Below are positions 41,501 through 53,500 of a DNA stretch of 64,000 bases, piece by piece. The DNA lies in assembly GCA_035222895.1 (NCBI GenBank), contig JAVYIG010007861.1, forward strand, positions 32,244 to 96,243. Reading direction: 5' to 3'. Source of the DNA: Strongylocentrotus droebachiensis. Taxonomy: Eukaryota; Echinodermata; Echinoidea; Camarodonta; Strongylocentrotidae. How positions within the stretch are numbered: position 1 is the stretch's first letter; every line of letters begins with the position of its first letter. The notes under the pieces were generated by a model, which saw only the letters and a list, made by a program, of their open reading frames with translations, had not been told where the DNA came from and made no database searches. The translations under genes were made by a program, and so were the position numbers.

Positions 41501-44500
41501 ATAAACAGTTTTAAAAAGAAGTTGAGACAAAGTGTCATATTATCACCCCAACTTAAGCTGAGCTGCCATAAGTCACTAAAACATTCAAGGAAATTCTTCC
41601 TACCATATTCCTAAAACCAGGAAGAAGACTAAAAAAACAGAATGAGTATTGCATTGTCAAAGGAAATAATTCCTGTGACACAAACCTTGAGATCCAGTCT
41701 GTGACTTACCCACTAGACCACAACACCTCTTTATATAAAGTATCCCCCTTTTTCCCTATATTCAAAGCCTATTTTCTCTGATCAGATGTTTTTGATTGCT
41801 GCTCAAATAAATTTGTTTGACTGTGTTCTAGTGATGTTCACTTGAAAATGGAAACATCATTATGAAGCTGCAACTCTCGAGTTTAAGAAAATGAACATAG
41901 TTGAACTTTTGACCTATTGGTGGTTTTGACGCAGTGTATATCTGTTTCCTACCTTCAATGCATCTAGTTTGTGTTGTACAGAGTGTTTGTCGCCAGTGAC
42001 GTCTTGTAATTGCTTCACTGTCATGGTGTTGGTTTGTAAGAATGCTTTATTCTTGGCTACCTGGTAGTCCAGAGTCTCATGATCAGCAACATCTTCCTCT
42101 GATCTCTTCACAACATCCTGCATACACAATTACATGGGGCAATATTAATAATTAACTTTTCTATTGCTTTCTTCACATCCCTGCATGGTCACTCGTTTGC
42201 TAAAAGTGCAGTTTTGCACAAAACGATATACATCAATTGACTGAAGGATTGCTTTGTGCAACCCTCGAGAAAGAAATGTGTGTCTAAATTGGTGTATTTT
42301 GTGAATATGAGGATGGTGATTTATGAACTACTCAAGAAATGTCTTCTGTAGAACCTATCTAGAAAAACCACCTGTCTACAAAGGAAACTTTTTCTGTTTT
42401 CCTTAAAAGACCTTAAAGACCATGTAGAGGTGAAAAATGAAATAGATAAATTATATATTTGTTATATTTTATTCTTTTTTTAGCTTCTGAGCACAATGCA
42501 AATCACTGTTGTTAATAAACTGTAGACTTGTGCCATTAATAAATTCTATATTACAACAACAGAACAGACCCAAGCCTTCTGTAGAAGTGACTGATAGCGA
42601 GCAGTCAGGTCGGCTAACTGAGAGGTGAGGCTGAAGCTGGGATGATTCTTCTCAAGGATGGGTTGGGATGCTTTCAACAAGTTGTCAAGCATTTCCTTCT
42701 TACTTCTTACTCTAGCCACAGACTCCTGTAAAATAATCATAGATGCAAAATTACTTTTAATGTACCCTAAAATAAAGTGTAAACGATATCAATATTGTAA
42801 GAATGTTATACAAGATTTGTAAGCCTTTAGATCATGTCCAATTACAAATCAAATCTAAGATCTAAGTATACTTGTTGTTTGAAATTGATGGTATGGTGTG
42901 GATATGTCCAGATATCAAGTCAAATTGCAAATTATATATCTTCTACAGTACAAATGCTTAACATATGTTATCAGACACCATACTAATTTTTCATAAAATA
43001 ATCATGATGTATTACTACAATAAGTCACATAGTTTCTGTAAAATGTAAGAAAACGTTTATGTTCGGCAGCACTGACAATCAATAAATGGAAGCATCAAAG
43101 TGTGGTTATCTCCAGAACTGGAAGCAGCATTTTATCAGAAGTGGCTGTCATCGTCATCATCAGCATTTAAAGTCCATTTGTCCCACTTTGTGGGGTCGGA
43201 CATTTCATTTATTAATGGCTGCTTTCCAAGCTTTCCTGTCTGTGGGATCTATATGACTGATACCAGATGTTTTGGCGTCTTCTTCTATGGTTTCCCTCCA
43301 AGTTTTCCTGGGTCTCCCGCAAGGTCTTCTTCCAGTGAACGAAAAGTTTAGAGCCCTCAAGAGCCAGTGTGTTGCCTCTCTTCTTGCCACATGTCCAAAC
43401 CATCTAAGTCTATTTATCCTCATAACCTGTGCCACCCCCATCAATCACATTGATTGAAGGAGGACTATGGTTCTTCCTTCTCTCGTGAAGTGATACCCTG
43501 CGCATCCACCTCACCATCCTCATGTCAGCTCTCTCCATGCTCTGTACACTGGACGATTTCATTGCCCAGGTTTCGCTCCTGTACGTCATGCATTTTCTTA
43601 CACAAGCATCGTACAGCTTCCCTTTCACTCTTAAAGGGGTCGCCCTTGAGACAAGGAAAGGAGTTAGCTCATCAAACTTTTTCCAAGCAGTTTGGATTCT
43701 TGCAGTCACTCCTCCTCTGACAGCCAACATGTCTCCCAGGTAACAGAACTTCTCCACCTTATCACACATCGTTCCATGGAGATCCAAACCTGTCACATTG
43801 TCACTGGTCCATTTCTGTGAGATTGTGCCTAAGCATCTCTTACAGATGAATGTCTTACTTGCTGCTTGCAGGCTACCACTCATTCCATTGCATCTGCGAT
43901 AAACCCAGCTCCTGCATGTGGTGCATCTGATTGAATTTGCTCCAACACCTGCATCGCAAACTCCGCAGTCTGCACAAAGTACACTTTATTGCTTAAACTT
44001 GGAATGATGTAGATATAACCATGCGCCTGATCGGCAGCTGGTGCAGAGAGCTCTTCAGATAATCTACATTTATATGTATTTATTGTTACCGCCGCTTGTT
44101 AAGATTTACATCATTGGATTGATCCATACCCCAGGATTCTTCTGGACAAATCAACTTCTCAGAATGATGTCTAGGTTTTAATAAATTTGATATAAAATAT
44201 ATTGCATAAACTACATGTCAGCTAATCATGTACACCCATTGGTCTTTGTGCATGTCCAACCAGCTATATCGTGTAGTCACTGGATTGTTCTTCATTGTGA
44301 TTGTGACATCAAGTGCAAGAGAGCATCTTAGTAGAGACATACAAAGGATGACTGCAAGTACTGGTTTTCACTATTCAGCTGACCAATTACTTTCTCTGAA
44401 GAACAATGCTTCTAATGCTTCTATTGATAATAGGATTTCTCCAGACTTAATGCTACGTATTAGAGAACTTGGAATAAATAGAATCCCAGCTACAAACAGA

Positions 44501-47500
44501 GGAGTAAGAGGAGGACATACTAAACAAAGATCTTTGTCAGCAAGGATTACAGCACGGACATCAACCCATTCTAGAAATAGGCAAGATATCAAAAGGCCTT
44601 GCTTTCTGAGGAGAATTTCGACTGTCCCACACCCATCTACTGTTAGAATTGCATTACTTAATGCACAGTCTGCATGTAACAAGACTGAACTTCTTGAGAC
44701 ATACATTCTGGATCACGATCTAGATGTTTTCATCTTAACTGAAACATGGGTGACTGAAGGGGACCGTGTGACTTTGAACGCATTGACACCAGCAGGATAT
44801 GTATACCACTCTATACCAAGATGTGGGAGGGGTGGTGGAATTGCTATCATTAGCAAATCTGGACTCAACGCAAGACTTTTACCGGCTCAACCATTTCGTA
44901 GTTTTGAATGTGCAGAGATGGAAATCAAGCATAATTTCGAGAGACTAATGATGACAGTCATTTATCGACCACCGCCATCCACTAGAAATGGATTGACCCG
45001 CAATATGTTTGTTGAAGAATTCTCAACCATCATAGATGCTGTTGCTTCTTCAAATGACAATGTCTTGCTGGTTGGAGACTTTAATATACATGTGGACAAC
45101 AACACTGATCTTGAATCCGTTCGGTTTGCTCAACTCCTGGACGATGCAAGTTTGGTACAGCATGTTCAAGGCAGCACGCATATGTCAGGACATACACTCG
45201 ACCTCGTCATTGCAAGATCAGATGCAGATCTAGTCACATCATTGCATGTGGACTCATTTCTATCAGATCATGCAGCGATAAGCTTCACCTGCTCTCTAGA
45301 GAAACCTACTGTTCCTGTAAAGAGAGTAGCCTACAGGAAGCTTCGTGACATTGACATGGATGCCTTCTCTGATGACGTATACACATCTCTATCTACATTA
45401 GACAGTTTCAGTGATACATCACAGGTTGTCTCGGCATACAATTCTCGTCTCTCTGAAGTATTGGATCTTCATGCACCTGTTAAGTGTCGTAACCTTGTCC
45501 TGCGTCAGCACATCCCATGGTACAACAACGACATCAGGCATAAGAAACAGTTAACACGACGAGCAGAACGACGCTGGCGGTCCTCAAAATGTCAGGAGAC
45601 TCGTAAAGTCTTCATTGCTATGAGAAATCAACTCAATGCAATGATGTGTCAGGCAAAGAGTGGATACATAGCTAGCAAAATATCGGAGTGCGGAAAAGAT
45701 CCCAAGCGTCTCTTCCAGATGATCAATGACCTGTTGAGTCCATCCAAGTCTGTTGCTCTTCCTTCTCACGATGATGACGAGGAGTTAGCTAATCAGTTTA
45801 GTGCATTCTTCTTGGATAAGATTCGGTCAATACGAGAGACAATTGAGAGTAGACAAGAGCGCCCCGAAAACCGTGGACTGAGAAATCCATCGGCTTGTGA
45901 TTCTGAACTATCAACATTTGAGCCTGCTGAGATTGAAGACATTATACGGATAATACGTACTTCTCCAAACAAATCTTGTCAGTTGGATCCTGTTCCAACA
46001 TGGATCATTAAACAACTATCAGCAACTTTTGCTTGTGGTATCATGAACATAGTGAATTCATCTCTTCAGGCCTCAGAAGTACCTGATGACTTCAAGCATG
46101 CCGTGGTCATTCCCCTGCTGAAAAAGGTTGGCTCAGATCCTGAACAGCTTTCTAACTACAGGCCTGTTTCAAATCTGCCATTCGCTTCGAAAGTTCTTGA
46201 GAGAGTCGTTCTTCATCAGCTGGTGGACTACATGGAATTCAACCACCTCATGGAAGTCATGCAGTCGGCGTATAAGATCGGGCATAGTGTCGAAAGTGCT
46301 CTTTTGAAAGTTTCAAACGACATTCTCACTGCTATCGACAAGCACCAAATGGTCTTGCTTGTCATGTTGGACTTATCCGCTGCGTTCGACACCATCGATC
46401 ATCATGTCTTACTTCAAAGACTATCCGAAAGGCTTGGTGTAAAAGGTTCAGCTTTGCGTTGGATTGAATCATACCTTTCTGGCCGATCTCAGGTGGTGCG
46501 TATTGGTGACAATATATCTGAACCTTGTCCTCTCAAGTGTGGGGTACCTCAGGGGTCGGTCTTAGGCCCGGTACTCTTTACTATCTACATATTACCACTT
46601 GGAGACATCACTCGTTACCATCAGGTTCAGTTTCATTTCTACGCTGATGACACCCAACTCTATCTCACATTTCGTCCACGCGATGCTTCGGCTACCTTCG
46701 ATCAGATGGAATCGTGTATAAGTGACATACAAGCATGGTTGAGTTCTAATTTCCTTAAACTGAACCCAGAAAAGACTGAAATGTTGGTGCTTGGATCTCG
46801 TCACAATCACTCAACTTTTCACCCTCGAAACCTGAACATTGGTGGTCACACTATCTCTCCATCAAGTTCAGCTAGGAACTTGGGAGTCGTCTTTGACCAT
46901 CTGTTCAATATGGAAAAGCAGGTTTCATCCATTTGCAGAAGTGCAAACTTCCACCTTCGGAATGTCAGGAGAATCCGTAAATACATGTCGAAGCAGACTA
47001 CAGAACAGATCATCCATGCCTTGGTAACTTCCAGATTGGACTGCTGTAACGCCCTCCTGGTCGGTGTCCCTTCCTCAGCCATTTCTCGTTTGCAGCGAGT
47101 ACACAACAACGCAGCCCGTGTTCTTACTAAGGCAGGGAAGTATGCGAGAATAAGCCATATCCTTCGTCAATTGCACTGGCTACCGGTACAGAAGAGAATC
47201 GTGTTCAAGATTTGTCTGACTACCTTCAAGATTCTGCATGGGCAGGCCCCCCAGTACCTCTCTGAGATGGTATCAGTAACGCAGTCAGTGAGGTCACTGA
47301 GGTCTTCAGAGGCTACGAGATTAGTCGTGCCAATGACAAGAACAGTTACGTATGGAGACAGGTCCTTCGCAAAAGCTGCACCCACCCTCTGGAACTCTCT
47401 TCCTTCTCATCTTAGACAAATAGAATCCACAGAACAATTTAAATCCCAGTTGAAAGCGTTTTTATTTATCTGATGTTTAAGTTTAATTATCTAAAGAACT

Positions 47501-50500
47501 ATATTATGTTGAACTGTATTATGTATTTATATTTGTTTTTCCAATATTTAAATTTCTGTATATGTAAGATTTGAATTCCTGTTTATCTAAGATTTAAGTT
47601 TAATTACGTGTAGAAATAATATCTGTTGAACTGTTTTTATGTAATCTGCATCATTTTTGTCTGTCGCGCCTTGATCGGAAGTTCCGGATACGTGCGCGCT
47701 ATAAATTTATATTATTATTATTATTATTATTATGCAGATATAAAACTCTTATAGTCGGAAAGTTTTCCCCAGTACAGGGTACATATACTTATCCATTCAA
47801 AAATAGAATCACTGATTTTTATACTCAAATCTCAAGCCAAATGAGTGTCTTACCTGATCACGCTCCATCTGTGTTGTTTTTTCTTCAAGCTTTGACATCA
47901 GTTCTCGATCTTTAGATATTGTGTGTTCAGCATTATTCAACCACAAACAGAACTGGTCCAGCAGATCATTTACATTATTCCACTCCTCAATGGTGTCCTG
48001 AAGCAAAGTATGGACTCCTTTCATATCTACACAAGATATGGACAAAGATTTTCTATAAAGCCTTATTCACACATGTGTAGTGGTGGCTATTTTACCTGAC
48101 TGCTAAAAAAGCTAGTAAGCAACCAGAGGACCAACGACTTTAAGTCCTCTCCGAGAGACCTGGTAATGAGGATTAATGCCTTACCAAACGGCACTAGCCC
48201 ATCGCCTTGGTTTCAAACCCAGGTCGCCGGATTACGAGACCACTGCTCTACCAAATGAGCTATCGTGCCTCCTGTAACAGTTAGCTGCCTCAAAGACCAT
48301 AATGATGTGGCAAAATATTCCTATTTTACAAGTAAATGAATGATAAGTGTGGGTTAAAAAGGTAGATAACAAAGGCCCCTGAGCTTACAAACCTATCAGT
48401 GTGTTACCAGATACATAAATGATATGTGCACTGGGCTATAAATTCATTTTCTCACATTTTTTTTGAGTCAGTCTTTGCATCATGTGTGAAAAAGGTTTCA
48501 GACTTCATTCAACTTTCCCATTCTTTATTCATTTGTGACAGGAACAAATCATATTGTTATAATTAACAGATTGCAAAAAATCAAGAGTGGGAAATTACAC
48601 TAGCCTTGCCAATTTCCCTCTGAAAAATGTGCAAACTTTACACAGATGTATTTGATCATCTGAATGTACCACTCATCCTCTCCTACTTCTCATTAGAACT
48701 ATTAGCTCAAGAAAGATTACCAACAGTCCTTTTCAGGACTACACACACTCAAGGAAGAAAGATTACTGGCAGTCCTTTTCAGGACTCCCCAAATTTCTAC
48801 AGCCATAACAAAGTTTATTTTTGAAGGTCTTTTGATCATGTATTTGGCATCACTTGTGCATTGGAGGTAAAGTCACCTTAAACACAATGACCCTCAGGTC
48901 GCATCTCCTGGGATATCTGATTGGGATGTGCGGGCATACCCCTAAGAGTGTACACTCTAGTATTTTATGCCAGTACGATAGTCCACTGCAATCCATTTTC
49001 GCTCACCTTCATTCAAAGCACTCCACATCTGCTGTAATCTCTGCACTTCACTATCAATGATCACATGACCTTCTTCTGATGTCTCTGGACCAATCAGCTG
49101 CCTCAGATTCATCACCTGACCCAACTGACTCTTTCCTTTTGGAAGAGTGTCATTGAGGGTTTGAAGGTCAAGAAGTTTTTTGTTGACGGTTTCCCTCTGA
49201 CCTTCAGGGTTACATAGATCAGTGAGAGATTGTTTGTTAGAGTCCAACCATTCTTGAACTTTGACAACATCTGTGTTGAATGCATTGTGGTTTGACATTC
49301 TGGTTTCGGCCGATATCACATTATCCTGAAAAAGAATTACCGGTAGAAAACATGCATAAAAATACAAAAAATAAGATTTTCATGGTATATACCAATTTGA
49401 TTTTGTTCAAAAATGTAATATATATGTACCCAAGAGCAAATTTCAAAAAGGCTTGAGTCTTTACTGACCCTTATATTTTTATATCCTATTAACATTCTGT
49501 AATATTGCTTGGAGAAAAATGCAAATGTTACAGCAGGTCCTGATGTTGTCAACAAGGTTTACACTTGTGGTGGTTAAACAAAAGGATTAATGTGATTGGA
49601 CATGAGGGCAGTGTTTAAAAAAACTGTCATAAGTTCGCTACGAAAACGTGTGTATTAAATATAATGTGTGTATTAAATTTAACACATGCTTTAATGGGAC
49701 GTCAGTGAGGTTGTACCTACGACTGCGTCGTGAAATGATGCCCAGATATCTAGAACTAAGCATGCACATATGTTCAAGAATATTTCTTGTTGTCGATAGT
49801 AGTCATACCTGGCATTTCTGTTGTAAATTGTCATAGGTCTGAGTAATATGCTGCATCTGATCACTGAATGGACTATGTTCCGTCTGCTCAACCAGAGATC
49901 TCAGCTTTTTCTTGAGATGTGATATGGCTGGTTTCTTCTCATTCACCATACACTCAATGCTCTGATCAACAAGATGATAAAACAATACATTATTTCATGA
50001 ATATTTTGTAGTAACAAAAAATGACCAAATTAAAATTTAGATACATGATGATTTAAGATCAGGATTAAATGAATTATATTACATACCATTCATGTACTTG
50101 ATAACATGGAATGTGTTTATGAGAAAATGGAACATTTTGTACATTCCATTCAAATTAAATGCAAAGCCTATTTATTTCCTACTTCTCGGTAACATACATG
50201 AGATTACAAACAAAAAACGTTTAGGTACAATTGACATAAGCAAATCCAAGAATTGTTTCCCCTCACTATGTTACCATCAAAATCACAGAGTTTAGTGTAC
50301 AGTATATCTCTTCATTTAATTGACTTAATAGCCATATTTCTGCTTAAATCAGAAATGACACATTTAACCCTTACTGTACTGGGGGGGGGCCTGGGAGGCC
50401 CCCCCCTCGACATTTTCGAAGATTGCGCCGCAACCGCTTGGAATTTTGAATTGTCGTTTCATGACTTTTTTCCCTCAAGTCTTACGCACATTTTGATACC

Positions 50501-53500
50501 ATTTTCGTCGAAATCGGATATACCTGTAAGGCGTTACATAACAATTAGTATGCGCATGTCATCAAAAAAACAAGACAAAAATTGAAAATCCATCAAAATT
50601 TGCATAAATTATCATTATTAATTACATTTAAATAACTTTTTTGTGTTAGAAAAGAAGTTTCATATGAATAATGAGTTTCAACATTCAAAAAGTGGAGTTT
50701 GACACGTTTTCTGTAAAATGCATAAAATTAGCGCATTTTGCATAATTAATTAGGCTAACGACAAAAATTTGCATATTCGGAAAAAACTAATTATACCATC
50801 TTGTTCCTTACGTAAATATCTACAAACATGCAAATTTTCGTGTTCATCGGACAATCGACGGCCGAGATCATAGGGGGGGGCCTCCCAGGCCCCCCCCCCA
50901 GTCAGAGGGTGCTCAAAATAGCCCAGTACAGTAAGGGTTAATGTCCATTTCATTTACTCAGAACTCTACATTACTTGGACATGTTTGGAACACCAAATTA
51001 CCAAATACCTTGGACCTACACCTTGCGAAGGTGTTGTGGTCTAGTGGATAATTCTCCGGACTGTGATACACAAGGGATGGGGTTTGAATCCCGTCACAGT
51101 TCTAAAGTCCTTGGGCATACTCCACGCAGGTGAGGTAAATGGGTACGTGAAAGGTATTAATTCCTTAAAATGCTCGAGCGCAGTAATGGCAGCCATGCTA
51201 AAACCCGGGTCATAATAGTATAGCACAAGGAGTGGTAATGTGCCGACCATGAGCGCCATATGAGACTCCACTATAATTATTATTATGATCATCCACATGG
51301 AGACTTAGTCTGATGTACATGTGATTTTAGAAAGAGATTCTCACCTTACAATGGTCGACTTGTTGTTGCTTTGTATTGACTGTACTCATGAGAGGGAGGT
51401 GACAAGTCTTTTCTTCCATGTCCTTCAACCAATTGCACATGTCTTCATAATCTCTCTCAGCCTGATCCCATAGTGCCAAACATACCTGTATATCAGTATC
51501 AATATGTAATACTACTCTTATATCCATCATACTTGAGAATATTAATTCTAGTATATACTTATGATGCATTTAATTTATGGTTGAACATTTTTCACCAAGT
51601 TAACATTATGTTTGTATACCTGTTTGTTAGATCATCCTATGTTTGTATCTTGTATTATACTGTTCATATCATCTTTGTTAATTTAGTGGGCCTTCTTGTA
51701 GAACATTGTCAAAATCACTGATGAAGCCACCCTGGTAAAAAAAAAAGGCTTAATAAATAAATAATAGAATTAATATATGTGTTGATGAAAGGGTGGTCAA
51801 AAAAAAAGTAATGATAACAATAATGATAACAATATTCATCATCATCATTGTAATCATCATCAATAACATAATTATCTTATTCTCTCTCTCACTATCTCTT
51901 CTTTCAGCTCTTTGTTTCTTCTTACCTGTACATCACTCACTACATCACTCAATCACTAGGGTCCATATTACTGTATACTAAATTACTAAACAAACTAACA
52001 AGTCCAAGCTTGGTCTAAAATCAAGTTAGACAAGGGGAGTTTCCTAAGGTCTAATTTTGCTCTTTGTTTAGCATCATATCAGTCTTCAAATTGGGTGTAA
52101 TTGAATTAGTATTATGCTGACCAAAGTGCTTCTTTGTACCCATACCTGGCAATCATGGAGTGCTTTATTGAGTGAGTCCTTATACTCTTCGAGTTGTTTT
52201 CTGGCTCTTTCCAGGTTAGCCCTGATCAGGTCTTGACCTTCAGGGGTGGTATTGTGAATGGCTTTCTCAGCTTTCTCTTCTAATGAACTCAGCCTCAAAG
52301 CTCCAATACTCTCACATTTCTGTAATTCCTGTGAATTAACCAATTTATACATTTTGTAACATTTCAGCAACTGGTGATCCAATATTTATTCCAGCGACAA
52401 ATGTTCTAGGCTGCACTTTATGAAAGAAAGAGTTAGATTGTGGTTTGCAATGGGTTTATGGTTACAGATAGGCATATCATTTGGTCAAGAGATGAGGTTA
52501 GGATTTTAGTTTAGTTTAGTGTAGGATATCAACTGCCGACCAATTGTTTCCAGAGTATGTGTCATACATCCCAACAACTGTATATACCATCTGCCTAAGA
52601 GCTACAAGGGTCTAAACACATAATTTTCCAACAAAGGTCCTACCCATGCTCGTTTATCTGTTTGTTATAAGGTAATGTGCAGAGCATTGTGCTTAGAAAG
52701 CTGCAGCATACGGGAACAAGCCATTAGTTTTGGACACCTACTGAAACAGGGTGGCAGCAGTGGGATACGATCCAACCACCAAAATGACTCATGACTGACC
52801 ACGGGATATTTGTGTAGAAATTTCAAATCATTCAAACATCTACATCTGCAATCTTCCTTTGAGATCACAGGATCACCTAGAAGTGATTTTTGTTGCTGTT
52901 GCAAGTGCACAATATATACATGTAGTCTCATGGGAGCCAGATGCGCATTATCTCACATACTTTAAAGATAAACTTTAGTAATGGTAATGCGATTGCATTG
53001 TGAAAGAAAAGGTGTGGAAAGGATCAGAAACAGTTGATCATGTAGCATGTAAGTATTGGTGTGCACTGCAAGGTTCTGGAGTCATCAAAATCATAATAAA
53101 TTTGACCGAGTCTTGGTAAAGTAACAAGCACTGTACACAGAAAGCTATATATGGGACAACACACATGGTGTCGGGGCTAGTACTACCTTGATTTCCTAGT
53201 CTTTCTATGCTCATTACTCAGCCAGTATACATTTTCTTCCAAAATTGTTTGGCACATGTCATTTATTTGTAATCTTGAACATTCAGTGTACGTTTCGTTT
53301 GATTCTGTGAGAATTAATTTTCCTTTTTTTTACCAGAACTGGAGTTTATCTTTAACACAGAGTTGAAGCCCTTCTGGCTCTGAACAGACAATATTTTAAT
53401 ACAACATTTTTTTGTTTTCATTTTACAGATATTCCTAGTGAATGTGATTAGGAAGTGTTGAATTTACCTTGAGTTTAATGCATCTCTCTGCCAGAGTGTC

